NCBI GenBank assembly: GCA_014218235.1
Contig: CM024763.1
Span: 81,640,244-81,704,243, forward strand
DNA length: 64,000 bases
Direction of reading: 5' to 3'
DNA from: Colocasia esculenta
Taxonomy: Eukaryota > Streptophyta > Magnoliopsida > Alismatales > Araceae
The notes below the pieces were generated by a model. It made no database searches. It saw nothing but the letters and a program-made list of their open reading frames with translations, and was not told where the DNA came from. Position numbers and translations under genes: made by a program. Each line of letters begins with the position of its first letter. Positions within the stretch are counted from its first letter, which is position 1. Shown here piece by piece: positions 33,301 through 41,235 of the stretch.

Positions 33301-35988
33301 TTGAAGTTTTTGAAAGAATGAACAGTTGCTTTGGAGTTTTGGGCGGTTACCGTGTTGCAGGCCCTGTGCGATTGTGTTTGGGGATCCCGTGAAGGGAGAG
33401 CGAGAAGCTTCACCGCCCCGTCCTTCTCTTCCCTGCCTCCTTCCCCGGCCTTCTTCTTCCTCCCCCTGTTCTGCCTTTCTTCCCCTCCGTGCCTGTGCTT
33501 TCTCTCTCTCTCTACCAGTTCACTCCCATTTCCGGAGCCCCTGTTTGAACTTTTCTTTGCTGAACACCAGAACCCCCACTGCCAAACCCACGCAACACCC
33601 AGCAGCCTTTCCCCTGCGCGCAGCCAGTGCTTCCACATCCCTGTGTGTGGCCAGTGCGCCCAGGGCCCCTTGTCGTGCTACCCCGCTCCCGGATCTCCTC
33701 TTCCCCCCCCCTGTTCGCGAAAGTCCCAGGCGCGGCCCACCTGCGCACCCACGCGTGCGGACCAGTCCGCACCTCCCTCCCCGGCACCCAGTCGCGCTCC
33801 CTGCGCGCGGACACTCTCCGCCGCCTCGTCGCGAGGCCCTGCCAGCCGCCCCGGTTCCGCCTTCGCGCCAGCCCGCGCTCAGCACCCATTCCCCTGCTCG
33901 TGAGCAACCGGCGCCCCTGCCTGTGCAGTTCCTTCGTCGCAGGGTCCCCAGCCAGCCGCCAGGTCGCGAGTCCCCTGCACCCGGCCGCCCTTCCCTGTCC
34001 GTCGCCCCGCGCCCAAGACTCAACCGCGGGCCCTTCCCCCCTGCACCCGACCGCCTTCCTGCTCACCACTCGCGCTCCTGCTGCGTTTCCCCTGTAAGCG
34101 CCCAGCGTACCCAGACCCCATCGCGGGGCCCAGCAGACCGCCCCGGCCTTCCGGCGCGCCAGCGGCCCAAAGCCGCACCCCCTGCTCGCGACTATCCGCA
34201 CAGGTCCCACTGAACCAGCCGCCTTCTTCCCGCTGCTTCCCAGGAAATAGTCACGTCTTCGTGCAACTTCCTTGAAGCCCCTTCGGCCAGTCACTGCAGC
34301 AACAGCAGTGTTACACGACTGTTAGATGAATCTTCCGGAATTTGCAGTTAACAACGAAGTTGAGCCGCTGCACGTGTACCCGCCATTTCTTCCTCACGAG
34401 TTTGCATTGCCGAGACGACCGAGGACTCCCCCGCGCCAGCATCCTCGACGACCAGCTGTCTCACCACTTCGTTTACGGTTCGTGGATCCGGTGATCACTA
34501 AGTTTTCCGGACTAGCATTGGACGATCCAGAAGCAAGCAGCAGCAGCCGCCTACCTGTGTCACCTATTGTCGTCCCCGGTACGGAACCCCGTTCTTCAAC
34601 GGGTCGGTAAGTCGCAATAGGAACGTCCCAAACTTGCTGGTCATGAGAGATTAGGTTGACTGGCCATTTTTAAAGTATTAAAAATCATTGCTGGTTGTGC
34701 GTTGTGAGATCCTACCTGTACATCTACTAAATTTGCGATATTTGAACGTATAGCTATCGTCCTAGACTAGCGGTAGTTCTCACTACGAACGATCCATAAC
34801 GTTTCTTTGCTGCGATGGACGACTCTAACGGCTAGTTCTTGTTATTTTACGTAATTTATTTTCTTGTTAATCCTGTGGAAAACGTGTGAAAATCATTAAC
34901 TTAAATTGTTCATTGCTGAAATCTTTGGGGTCAGTTTGCATCCACGTGTGTCAGTCGTCCCGCATCACCAAGACTCTCTCTTCTTGGAGATTAATATAGG
35001 CAATTGAATGTGACTCTAATCTGTGAAACAAGACTTTCTGTGTGATTAATATAGGCAATTGAATGTGACTAATCTGTGAAACATGACTTTCTGTGTGCAT
35101 TATGAGTAACTTCTGATGTCATGATTCCATTTGACACCATATCGGAATAACTTTGTAAACATGATTTTGTTAATTTCTTTGGCAGGCAGTTTCAAAGACC
35201 AGATGCTGCAGAGTTATCTGATTTTAGTTGTTTCATTGTGCTTGCTTTTGGGGTTGCTGCTCTACAGTTGACAGGTACACAAGCATATTTGCCTACTATA
35301 TTATTATATCTCTGCTTTCTTATATTGTGGTTTATTTTTTTCTTGACTTATTTGGAAGTGTGAAACTTCAACGATTGTGACTTATCTTTCATTGTTTGTA
35401 TATTATGTTTTGCCTCAGATATCAGCCTAATTTATCACATTATTCGTGGACAAGGCATAGTAAAGCTTTACGTAGTATACAATGTATTAGAGGTGAAGAA
35501 ACTTAAGTACCTGTATATATTAGAGTTGAGGAAGAGAATACTTCCTCTTTTGGCCCATTGATTAACTTTGTCTACACCTGTTTGGCAGATATTTGATAAA
35601 CTCCTTCAATCCTTTGACGAAGATGTCTTGCAAGTTCTCTTCGGTTCTGCAGATGGGCTTGCAACCTGTCCATCTGACAGTATAACCTTTGGCTTGATCA
35701 GATTCATTTTTGATGAAGCAATAGCCATCATAGCATTTAATATCCTTTTAAATGCGTGTTTTTTATTTTGCAGATTACTAATTACCATTTCACTAGATGT
35801 TATACCTTAACAAATCATACCTCTTCATTCATTCATCTTATTAGCTCAGGCAATCACTTTATCTACCTGCATTGTTGCACATAACAATGCTTTGCTGGCA
35901 CTGCTGGTGTCAAATAACTTTGCTGAAATAAAAAGCAATGTCTTCAAACGTATGAGCAAGGACAACCTTCACAGTCTGGCACACGTTG
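14769..35988 (+). CDS. POD1: POD1/TAPT1-like membrane protein gene (7 exons seen, 3' end not found)
   Basis: Seven exons (14,769-15,360; 21,023-21,174; 23,828-23,931; 35,186-35,274; 35,419-35,492; 35,589-35,739; 35,821-35,988) join in one frame to about 440 residues. The product matches the TAPT1 family (Arabidopsis POD1; vertebrate TAPT1), which are multi-pass membrane proteins. Plant POD1 acts at the ER in pollen tube guidance and early embryo patterning. Family landmarks are 'FFVCLDSFLSLLT', 'ISLIYHIIRGQG', 'FDKLLQSFDEDVLQVLF', 'AQAITLSTCIVAHNNALLAL' and 'VSNNFAEIKSNVFKR'. The family's following part (an ERFHI-type segment and further membrane helices) was not found to 64,000, so the gene is either truncated or has an intron of over 28 kb. 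Introns 1-3 are swollen by transposons. Confidence 0.9.
14934..14964 (+). repeat. (AAG)n microsatellite coding poly-Lys
   Basis: About ten AAG triplets in frame encode a Lys run between residues ~56 and 66 of the host protein. The repeat could vary in length between alleles and could act as a basic localisation patch. Confidence 0.9.
15361..17490 (+). other. Intron 1, first part; nothing recognised
   Basis: No exon or mobile element ends are clear. A short stretch around 16,118-16,160 carries 'gctcgagctcgac' words seen in plant MITEs, without definable ends. The stretch near 16,870-17,160 may be the 5' part of the LINE that follows, but I cannot show it. Confidence 0.4.
17491..18333 (+). pseudogene. 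LINE (L1-type) endonuclease relic in intron 1
   Basis: Broken reading frames on the + strand spell the apurinic endonuclease-like domain of plant LINEs in order: 'ITWNIRGLNGKDKISQ' near 17,530, 'LKTDLLCIQE' near 17,605, 'WCVVGDFNAI' near 17,940, and 'RQSKSKLDRTFSN.DW' followed by 'LSNHIPLLL' near 18,100-18,220. Many stops and frameshifts separate them. The RT part is not seen because a solo LTR interrupts at 18,334. Confidence 0.8.
18334..20657 (-). mobile_element. Solo LTR, Ty3 Tekay/Del-like, minus strand
   Basis: It is bounded by TGTAACGACC on the left and CCTTACA on the right, with a perfect 5-bp duplication TAGCT (18,329-18,333 and 20,658-20,662). On the minus strand it begins TGTAAGGCCCTCGAATTTTA and ends GGTCGTTACA, as Tekay/Del LTRs do. 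A minus-strand TATA box (TATAAAAA) is at about 20,149-20,157. There is no internal region, so it formed by LTR-LTR recombination. Confidence 0.87.
20663..21022 (+). other. Intron 1, last part
   Basis: Directly after the solo LTR an antisense open stretch (about 20,663-20,830) contains 'ISDKWVLRREHIIQQ' and 'SDHYFVDIVV'. I do not recognise it with certainty; it may be part of a second LINE-like relic. The 3' splice site is tttgcag at 21,016-21,022. Confidence 0.4.
21023..21174 (+). CDS. POD1: POD1-like exon 2
   Basis: It encodes 50 residues after completing a Glu codon from exon 1, including 'SPLRYFMGEVYGGNSLRST' and 'RVYNTMFHVPLRCER', the entry to the conserved TAPT1 domain. It is bounded by gcag| and |gtattt, and ends in phase 0. 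Confidence 0.9.
21175..22291 (+). other. Intron 2, first part
   Basis: No gene. There is a diverged tandem duplication of about 112 bp at about 21,995-22,225, marked by 'attctagccagactgta' and 'tctagctggcagacaatttt' in both copies. A weaker related pair sits at about 21,840-21,980 ('ccagatgctagca'). Confidence 0.6.
22292..23420. mobile_element. 1.1-kb non-autonomous hAT-type element in intron 2
   Basis: Perfect 17-bp terminal inverted repeats (CATGGATGGGGGTGTCG) are flanked by a perfect 8-bp duplication CTTTGGTT (22,284-22,291 and 23,421-23,428). The subterminal DNA is rich in 'cggtttcgg' words. There is no transposase. The core is a long fold-back sequence (22,543-23,167). Confidence 0.92.
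22543..23167. repeat. 625-bp fold-back (inverted repeat) sequence
   Basis: Two arms of roughly 300 bp are near-perfect inverted copies, from GTTAGTATTTGTAGTTTC on the left to the complementary GAAACTACAAATGCTAAC on the right. The centre is near 22,855. One related arm recurs at 36,430-36,717. Transcribed within the host intron it would give a long RNA hairpin. Confidence 0.88.
23440..23738 (+). mobile_element. LINE 3' end with poly(A)
   Basis: The sequence 'ttgtacattcttcctcttc', 'atcaatatattttgtgg' and then 13 A at 23,726-23,738 is the style of plant LINE 3' ends. The left border is uncertain and no coding part is attached. It lies 90 bp upstream of exon 3. Confidence 0.55.
23828..23931 (+). 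CDS. POD1: POD1-like exon 3
   Basis: It encodes 'LIVAGFFVCLDSFLSLL' and 'TIMPARILMTMWRILNR', the first conserved hydrophobic segment of the TAPT1 domain and a likely membrane helix. It is bounded by ttgcag| and ag|gtcaac and ends in phase 2. The Arg codon is completed by exon 4, 11.3 kb away. Confidence 0.88.
23932..24879 (+). other. Intron 3, first part; nothing recognised
   Basis: AT-rich intronic DNA without exon, tRNA or clear mobile element ends. Confidence 0.5.
24888..25411. mobile_element. 524-bp hAT-type MITE in intron 3
   Basis: It is flanked by a perfect 8-bp duplication GTTCTTTT (24,880-24,887 and 25,412-25,419). The ends are imperfect inverted repeats (CATGGTTGTTAAGGCG against TATTGTTTTTAAGGTG), followed by 'aggcg/cgcct' words on both sides. 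It is non-coding. Confidence 0.85.
25567..27516 (+). repeat. E2 5' LTR
   Basis: It is 1,950 bp with a short U3 of about 235 bp before the TATA box, then a very C-rich leader (about 25,960-26,800) that stays open in several frames on both strands. Near the end is a 6-bp stem with tetraloop (CCCGTT-CTTC-AACGGG, 27,137-27,152) followed by GGTAAGT. Confidence 0.95.
25804..25812 (+). promoter_or_regulatory. TATA box of E2 5' LTR
   Basis: TATATATAT, 237 bp from the LTR start. The same sequence is at 33,258-33,266 in the 3' LTR, where it could drive transcription into the downstream intron and exon 4. Confidence 0.7.
27521..27533 (+). other. E2 primer binding site (tRNA-iMet type)
   Basis: TGGTATCAGAGCG starts 5 bases after the 5' LTR. 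Confidence 0.92.
27639..29400 (+). CDS. gag: E2 gag
   Basis: The frame is open from ATG 27,639 (a second in-frame ATG at 27,681 gives 'MSGSHANAPGAPD', equally plausible). An N-terminal coiled-coil-like segment ('RLDQIMHRLDQLEQRM') is followed by an Arg/Asp-rich stretch, then the retrotransposon gag domain (about residues 245-400, with 'YWMNVETLLEQ', 'SWEEMKLKLREKYLP' and 'SITEYIAEFDEYLMRCG'). A Pro-rich linker precedes a CCHC knuckle at 29,121-29,162 (C-YK-C-QGLG-H-FAAQ-C). It would form the cytoplasmic particle and bind the RNA. This is the only undamaged E2 domain. Confidence 0.92.
29401..30080 (+). pseudogene. pol: E2 protease and linker, two frameshifts
   Basis: The retropepsin active site D-S-G-S at about 29,457 ('IIDSGSCINAIS') is intact and fused in frame to gag. 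A one-base loss near 29,663 (a T run) moves the 'GRPWIFDVDATLYGR' motif to another frame. A second shift of the same sign lies between about 29,790 and 29,830, after which a Ser/Pro-rich linker leads to RT. Confidence 0.88.
30081..31440 (+). pseudogene. pol: E2 reverse transcriptase and RNase H, three frameshifts
   Basis: RT motifs in order are 'PKKDGTWRMCVDSRAIN', 'FSKIDLKSGYHQV', 'VMPFGLTNAPSTF' and the catalytic Y-F-D-D at 30,685-30,696. RNase H has 'EVACDASGVGIGGVLSQ', 'YDKEFYAVVQAL', 'FSDHEALRF' and 'VADALSR'. One-base losses lie near 30,527, 30,930 and 31,335, the last two in CC runs. Repairing only these would leave the motifs continuous, which points to very recent damage or to sequence errors. 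Confidence 0.92.
31423..32600 (+). pseudogene. pol: E2 integrase, three stops near the C-terminus
   Basis: The zinc-binding domain has His near 31,678 and 31,699 and C-RT-C at 31,789-31,800. The catalytic triad is intact: D near 31,884 (SMDFVLGLP), D near 32,068 (VSDRDVRF) and E near 32,176 (TDGQTEVVN). The frame is open to TGA at 32,491; TAG at 32,500 and TGA at 32,584 follow in the same frame, each explained by one C to T change. The C-terminal 'GPFQVLKRVGSNAYVVDLP' continues beyond. Confidence 0.92.
32608..33132 (+). CDS. E2 integrase tail and chromodomain, running into the 3' LTR
   Basis: It is in the same frame as integrase. After 'STFNVADLVAYRDP' comes a chromodomain ('IDHILDEQVI', 'YQRYLIRWRGRPSTEDTWV', 'LQRLDPDLLERY', about 32,808-32,960), a reader of histone tails thought to guide insertion. 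The frame crosses the LTR border at 33,021 and stops at 33,130-33,132, so the last ~37 residues ('RARVRFDPALVYRRRR..') are LTR-encoded. Confidence 0.85.
   Translation: MKRVGSNAYVVDLPPDYGISSTFNVADLVAYRDPAMIPSDPFESSSPLESDTTLERPPLVPVTARREQIDHILDEQVITSRDGAYQRYLIRWRGRPSTEDTWVTREELQRLDPDLLERYQSDCDPYSTGSSSSQPGGIGGDSRARVRFDPALVYRRRRTARPTSLWLDETLMEI
33010..33020 (+). other. E2 polypurine tract
   Basis: CCGGGGGGAAT directly before the 3' LTR start TGGTGGGG. It lies inside the coding frame. Confidence 0.75.
33021..34967 (+). repeat. E2 3' LTR
   Basis: It is 1,947 bp and nearly identical to 25,567-27,516. Differences I can see are mostly single-base length changes in C, T or A runs plus a few transitions. 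It ends 218 bp upstream of exon 4. Confidence 0.95.
34973..35185 (+). repeat. End of intron 3 with a 55-bp tandem duplication
   Basis: 'gattaatataggcaattgaa' occurs at 34,989 and 35,044 as part of a two-copy repeat (about 34,989-35,095). The 3' splice site is ctttggcag ending at 35,185. Confidence 0.8.
35186..35274 (+). CDS. POD1: POD1-like exon 4
   Basis: It encodes 'QFQRPDAAELSDFSCFIVLA' and 'FGVAALQLT'. It completes an Arg codon from exon 3 and ends in phase 1 before |gtacac. Confidence 0.9.
35419..35492 (+). CDS. POD1: POD1-like exon 5
   Basis: It encodes 'ISLIYHIIRGQGIVKLYVVY' and 'NVLE', a highly conserved TAPT1 family block. It is bounded by cctcag| and |gtgaag and ends in phase 0. 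Confidence 0.92.
35589..35739 (+). CDS. POD1: POD1-like exon 6
   Basis: It encodes 'IFDKLLQSFDEDVLQVLFGS' and continues to 'DEAIAIIAF' plus one base. The 5' splice site is |ATATCCTTTT, not GT. The exon end is fixed by frame and by protein similarity on both sides. Confidence 0.9.
35740..35820 (+). other. AT-AC intron of U12 type (intron 6)
   Basis: This 81-bp intron starts ATATCCTTTT (35,740-35,749), the U12-type 5' splice consensus, and ends in AC. A branch-like CCTTAAC (35,805-35,811) lies about 10 bases upstream of the end, the spacing expected for the minor spliceosome. Splicing here joins 'IAF' to 'TLHSFILLAQAI' in frame. GT-AG alternatives in this stretch break the frame or leave an intron of only about 20 bases. 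Confidence 0.88.
35821..35988 (+). CDS. POD1: POD1-like exon 7
   Basis: It encodes 'LHSFILLAQAITLSTCIVAH', 'NNALLALLVSNNFAEIKS' and 'NVFKRMSKDNLHSLAHV', the best conserved part of the family. It starts after the AC of intron 6 and ends in phase 1 at a strong site (G|GTAAGT). No later exon is found. Confidence 0.92.
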
Positions 35989-36078
35989 GTAAGTTAATCT
36001 CGTAAAGTTTCTCCTTTTATAAGGACTTGTGCATCATTGTCAATCATCATTTCTTTATTTATCTTACAAGTTACATAG
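35989..36078 (+). other. Start of intron 7
   Basis: Intronic sequence after a strong GTAAGT donor; nothing else seen. Confidence 0.6.
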
Positions 36079-36854
36079 CAAGGTTTGCCATATCGGATTT
36101 CGGCTGTCTCGGGATGGTCAAAGAGAAGAGATCTCGAAGAGATCTCGGGAGATCAGGATAACATAAAAGCGTGGATCGCATAGGTTCACATAGATAATCC
36201 TTAAGGAATATAGATAATTGCATACATTCTCAAGCCTCAACTATGGATGACATAGGTTCACATATATCATACACAAGAGTGTGGGAATTGGGATTCAGGA
36301 TGTGCATTTTCATTTTTCTCTCCTTAGGATTCTAGTTTCTTTTCAATTAGAAAGTGAAAAATCTCATGAGTTTAGGTGATGATAGCTTAGGTTTGACCAA
36401 ATCCTGAGAGGTCTCGAGCAGACTGTGCTGTCAGTAGGAGAGTGGCTCCCTGGGAGAAGTCATATGCACGTTTGACTTTTTTACTGGACTTTAGATTTTA
36501 GTATTCTATTAGGTTTATTTGAATTATGAAATTTTTAGATATGTCAAATTATGAAAGATTAGAAAAGTCGCTATTTTGATGGAACCACCGAAATCGCGAT
36601 TTTCTTCTTGGATGAGAGAGTTGACTTTTTATTTGTAAGAGGTATGATTTTTTGATATTTTATTGGATTCAAATGGGGGGTACTTCCTTATTTACATGTA
36701 ATATCTTAAGTAAATGAAACATTTACTTAAATGATATTCAGGTAAATAAGGGGATCCTGACAACCCTGCCTGAAGAGGCATCTCGGTCTTCTCGTTTCTC
36801 GGGAAGGGGCCGAGACCGATATTCTCGCGAGATCTCGCGAGATTGCATACCATG
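36079..36854. mobile_element. hAT-type relic with half of the fold-back sequence
   Basis: The ends resemble the CA(A/T)GGTTTG-type repeats (CAAGGTTTGCCATAT on the left, ATGCATACCATG-like on the right) and the flanks carry 'gagatctcgcgagat' words. I could not find a matching 8-bp duplication, so the right end or the flank has changed. The interior 36,430-36,717 is one arm of the fold-back unit of 22,543-23,167. Confidence 0.55.
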
Positions 36855-37870
36855 GCAATGATATCTGTCTCCACATTTTTATTACATGGAAAAAATTTCC
36901 ATTTTGCATCCTTTTGTGGAAAAATATGGGTGTATACCTTGGTCATGGGTTAAAGGTACAGGAACAGTTATCTGTTTTACATTAACATAAGGTTATCAGT
37001 TGATTTTTGAAGCTTCCCCTCTGAGGTAGTTAATATCAAAATTTCATTAATGAAATGAAAATTTATAAGCTGTAAAGAATATTGCTAGTGCCTGGAAAAT
37101 CTAGCCTCACAGTTGGTGCCAAATACCTGTACAACCTCCTATCATCCTATTTTCAACAGTGTCATGGCTTGCCATCTTGGTAACCCATGCTAACTTCAAC
37201 TGCGTACACTCAAAAATTTTAAGAGTCTGAGACTTCATAGGCAATGGAGAAAGTGATTTTGTTGGGCATTACAAAATAACTAGGCTAAATTTGGAAGTTG
37301 TGTGTGTTGAGGTCTAGATCTCATTAAATGACGACCAATAGTATCATTCAGGGACATCAAGAAACTGCGACACAATTCACAGAGGAGCCTGAACAACAAA
37401 GTGATTGTCCTTTCTTGTCATGATTGGATGAAATATCTTGACATCAGGGACTTGATCAATTTAAGGTAGGAGAAACTATGTATCCAGGGGACCAAGATGA
37501 CGCAAAACTGGATCCGGTTTTGTTAGCTTTCTGTTACAGGGAAGGGGCCTTGACTTTGGACAACTATTGGGCATCTAAGGCTCTGTTTCAATAGTTTGGA
37601 ATTCTGATAAGTGGATTGGCATGTGCTGCAGATAGGAGATCATTCTGTGACAGGTAAGTTATGTTGTTGTCGTGTAGGGTGGGATGTCATGTGGAGTGGA
37701 TGGTCCAAGCAGGTTTAAAAAGAGAAGTCTGGGACAATGCAGATTATTATCAAAGAACTGATTAGAAGAGCACAGAGATTTCTGCAACAAATTTATCAGA
37801 AGGGATGATGCTGGGGTTTTGATCATTCAATTACAAAGTTTCAACTGTCTGGGAGAAAACATTGGAGCAT
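36855..37870. other. Unassigned DNA
   Basis: No exon of the host gene and no mobile element ends were recognised. It could be intron 7 or intergenic. Confidence 0.4.
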
Positions 37871-39640
37871 TGTGGGAACGCGGAAGAGACATACGGCGCA
37901 TGGGAATGCGGCGGTTTATTTATTGCGTACATATATTACCCATTTTGTAGAAAAAATATATGGATGCATGTATATCTATGCATGGGCGTGCCAGACTGTT
38001 TAAAAATAAACAGACAAAAAATGGATATTTAGGATGTGCATCGGTTATAGACCCTAAGCCCTCGAACATTTATATATATTTATTCCGCACGCCTCCGTTT
38101 TATCAGGCGATTGGGGTGGTCGTGTAGTGGACCATTCCCCACCGACCGGAGTCGGCGTTTTATTTACATCGAGTGAAAGCTCGAAGACCTTTGATACAAT
38201 ACGTTTATTAAAAGACCTTGCCGACATTAGGAGACTATAGATGGCATTTTGGACATCCACAATTATCCTCAAACATTTTTATCACATTTGCATACATGAC
38301 CTTAATAGGGTATATGTGCCTCCATTAAGCGTTTGACAAAGATAAGTGTGCCTTCACATGCGTGTTATTTTGAAACACAGAATGATTTATTTACCAGAGA
38401 GCGTGGTCAATATATAGACCCGCAGTGCCTTGTCCTTTCACCCACGGTCTTTTTTACAGGAGCACGGGCAGAGCATGGGCCGGATGACGCACCAAAGGTA
38501 CCCTTCCTTCTTTTCAAAGTCGGATCTCCAAGAAAACATTTTCCAAGTCCCTGTCGTGTTCTTTCTTCTTCGAACCCGTTTATCTCAGGCGTTCGAAGTT
38601 AATAAACCCCGAGGCTATTCCCGAGACTTTTCGGTCGTTATTTTGACCTCCTGGGGTTTTTCAGTCATATCTTGACCTCCCGTGGTTTTTCGGTCGTATC
38701 TTGACCTCCCGAGGTTTTTTTCAGCCGTGTCTCGACATGTTCAAGGGTTTGTGCCATTATTTAACAATCCCAAGACTTGGAGTGACCTACCGTAAGTTGA
38801 GCCCAGGAGAGCGCACATCGTTTTATAGAAGCGGCGTGGGTCCCGCTCCACCGGGCCATGCAAACGGCATGAGCCAGGCCTCTTAGTCATTTCTTGACTT
38901 TTCGAAGCAGTTCCGGGCATCTTCGTCATTGATTGACTTTCCTGAATGCTCCTGTCATTTGTCGGCTTGCTTGGATTCTCTGCCATTTGTTGACATTTTC
39001 CGAGAATTCCCAATGTGTTCGGCTTTAAGTCACACCCAGGAGAGCGCACGCTGCTTCATAGAAGTGCGTGGGTCCCGCTCCAGGGGACAAAAGGAACTAA
39101 CCGTCGGACTATCTTTGCCATTTTCCCCGCCACAGGGACGTATCGGCAATTTTTCGGACAACAGGGGTATTCCTGAATTTTTTCCAGGATAGCAGGACGT
39201 ATCTGCAATTTTTTAGACAACAGGGGTATTCCTGTAATTTTCCAGGACAGCAGGGCGTATCTACAATTTTTTGGGCAGCAAGGTATTTCTGCAATTTTTT
39301 GGGACAACAAGGTATTTCTGCAATTTTTCGGTACAACAGGGTATTTATGTAATTTTTTAGACAGTAGGGGTATTCCTATAGTTTTTCGGACAGCAGAGGT
39401 ATTCCACTATTCCTGCAATTTTCCCATGGATGGGGCATATGTGTAATTTAATACACACATGTACAAACTTCATAGCTTCAGGGGGCTTTGTGTAATTTTA
39501 CACAAGTCATGCCTACACAGGGTCTTCATATTTTGTTGAAGGACAAACATCTTCCCCAAAGGTGGGGGGGCTTCATCTCCTAGCCAAAAGTCCTCTTCCA
39601 GCCCCAAAACCTCTCTCTCTTCTTCATGGCCTTGGCCCCC

Positions 39641-39650
39641 TATTTATAGG
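39641..39650 (-). promoter_or_regulatory. E3 LTR TATA box
   Basis: On the minus strand CCTATAAATA, about 500 bp into the LTR, with the palindromic array immediately upstream in transcription sense. Confidence 0.65.
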
Positions 39651-39659
39651 GATTTGAGG

Positions 39660-40090
39660 GGCCGAAGGGGTGCTGTGGCCCCCTTTTGGGGCATTGGCGC
39701 TAAAACCCCCGCTGGGGGGGGGGGGTGCGCACTGGGAAAAGGCCCCCATTGGGGGTGCCTGCGGCCTAAAAAGCCACCAGGGGGCGCAAAAACATCCCTA
39801 TGGGGGGTGTCTTGCGCAGAAACACATCCGCTGGGGAGGGTGTTCTACGCAGGAACACCCCCATGGGGGGTGTCCTTGGCGGCAGAACCCCCCTGCTGGG
39901 GGTGTCCTGCGCAGAAACACCCCGTGGGGGGTGTCCTGGCGACAGAACTCCCCCGCGGGGGGTGTCCTACGTAGAAACACTCCCGTGCTCCCGTAGGGGG
40001 TGTCCTGGCGGCAGAACCCCCCCGCGAGGGGTGTGTGGGGGGTGTCCTGCGCAGGAACACTCCCGTGGGGGTGGGGGGTTGCTGGCCTAG
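39660..40090 (-). repeat. GC-rich palindromic tandem array in E3 U3
   Basis: About 10 copies of 'GGGGTGTCCTGCGCAGAAAC' followed by ACCCCC, spaced by about 30 or 60 bp. Each copy is an inverted repeat (GGGTGTyCTG / CAGrAACACCC). It lies upstream of the minus-strand TATA box. Confidence 0.85.
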
Positions 40091-40149
40091 GGCTCCTTCT
40101 TGGGGGCAATTGTGGGGGTGTTTTGCTTTTGTTATTTTTTGTGTCAACA

Positions 40150-40160
40150 AATGCCCCCTA
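40150..40160 (-). other. E3 polypurine tract
   Basis: Minus strand AGGGGGCATT directly before the LTR start TGTTGACAC. The next ~220 bases (40,160-40,380) are homologous to 51,856-52,080 next to the E4 tract. Confidence 0.75.
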
Positions 40161-40514
40161 CCGGATGTGTGCCAAAGTCGATGACGAAAGCATATGTCCC
40201 GTGCGATTTTCAAACTTTACCCCTGGTTTTAATGACTTGGTGGGGAATTGGGTTGAAAATCATGACTATGCGCTTTAACATTTGTGCAGCGTCGCCAGCA
40301 ACTTGGACAACAATTTGTTGTTGTAGTTTGGGCCGACAAGCAAATCTGCAATGCTTTTTACGCTGAGTCATTGGCTCCTATTGCCCGCACCAATTTTCTA
40401 ACTCAAGAGTTCCCATAAGAGGACCTAGGAGAGCGCACATCACTGCAGAGAAGTGACATGGACTCACTCCACCGAGTCAACTCTATGGGTGAGTTTTATT
40501 GAAGGGCCGCTCCA

Positions 40515-41235
40515 TGGCTTTGCTAGGAGCTGACTTCGACCTTCTTTGCCCGAGTCTTATGTTTTTGGTTTTACTCGGGGATCTGATTTCGACATCCTCC
40601 TTCGAGACTTGCCTTTTTGGCTTCGCTCGAGGACTTGATTTGATTGGAGATTTGACCGGTGAGACTTGTCTTCTTGACTTTGCTCAACGGCTTGATTTAA
40701 GATTTTCTCCTGAGACTTGTCTTTCTGACTTTGCTTAAGGTTGGGTCTGAGGCCGGGCTGCTGAGCCTTTCTTTTCTGGCTTCGCTCAACGGCTTATCAT
40801 TTGGTCGATGAGGGCTGCCTCTTTGACTTTGCTCTTCGACCTGATCTTATACCTTTCTCCTAAGACTTGCCTTCTTGGCTTTTCTCAGGACTCGACTTGA
40901 CCTCTTCCTCCTGAATTTTGCCTTTCTGGCTTTCTTCTTCAGATTCGATGGGGATTCTGTTGCTTAGGCGGACCTTCTTGGTTTGCTCAACACTCGGCTT
41001 TGATATTTGGTTGATAAAGCTTGCCTTTTCTGGCTTCGCTCTTCGACCTGATTTGGTACCTTTCTTTCGAAACTTGCCTTCCTGGCTTTTCTCAAGATTT
41101 GATTTGGCATCTTTCTCGTAAATCCTGCTTTTCTGGCATTATCCAAGATTTGATGTGGAATTCGGCTGCTGAGGCTAATCTTCTTGGCTTTTGCTCAACA
41201 GTTGCTTCATATTTGGATTGCTTGACAGGTGTGAC
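40515..41235. repeat. Repeat family alpha in E3 3' UTR
   Basis: Diverged tandem units of about 55-70 bp built on 'gacttgccttcttggctt' and 'gctcaacggcttgattt'. The same family recurs in E4 at 52,200-52,720 and 57,830-59,280. It is non-coding. Confidence 0.8.

Larger units (their letters stand above)
25567..34967 (+). mobile_element. E2: Ty3/gypsy chromovirus in intron 3, young
   Basis: It is complete in structure: 1.95-kb LTRs (TGGTGGGGAC to CCCGCATCA), primer binding site, gag with CCHC knuckle, protease, RT, RNase H, integrase, chromodomain and polypurine tract, with a perfect 5-bp duplication CCAAG (25,562-25,566 and 34,968-34,972). By eye the LTRs differ at about a dozen positions, so insertion is recent. 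The pol frame nevertheless has five frameshifts and three stops. The clade within the chromoviruses is not settled; the coding frame running into the 3' LTR is a feature reported for CRM-type elements. Confidence 0.95.
37871..40149 (-). repeat. E3 3' LTR
   Basis: On the + strand it ends TTGTGTCAACA at 40,149, and on the minus strand it starts TGTTGACACAAAAA right after the polypurine tract. Its left part (37,984-38,240) is homologous to the E4 LTR ('gggcgtgcca', 'tttatcaggcgat', 'ccccaccgaccg'). It contains short repeats of 'catttcttgac' type (about 38,620-39,010) and 'ttcggacaacaggggtat' type (39,115-39,420), two copies of a recurring motif (38,804 and 39,037) and a palindromic array. Confidence 0.75.

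Noticed and set aside
35757..35845. GT-AG intron between exon 6 and exon 7 (GT at 35,756 to AG at 35,844)
   Set aside because: It would put 'CTCAGGCAATC' in the wrong frame and lose the conserved 'LHSFILL' segment, which is encoded directly upstream of that AG.
36079..36854. Intact hAT element with 8-bp duplication
   Set aside because: The ends look right but the flanking octamers (TTACATAG and GCAATGAT) do not match, so it is reported only as a relic.
39654..40109. Gly- or Pro/Arg-rich repeated peptides on both strands
   Set aside because: They arise from the GC-rich palindromic array whose spacing is close to a multiple of three; it lies in U3 upstream of the TATA box.
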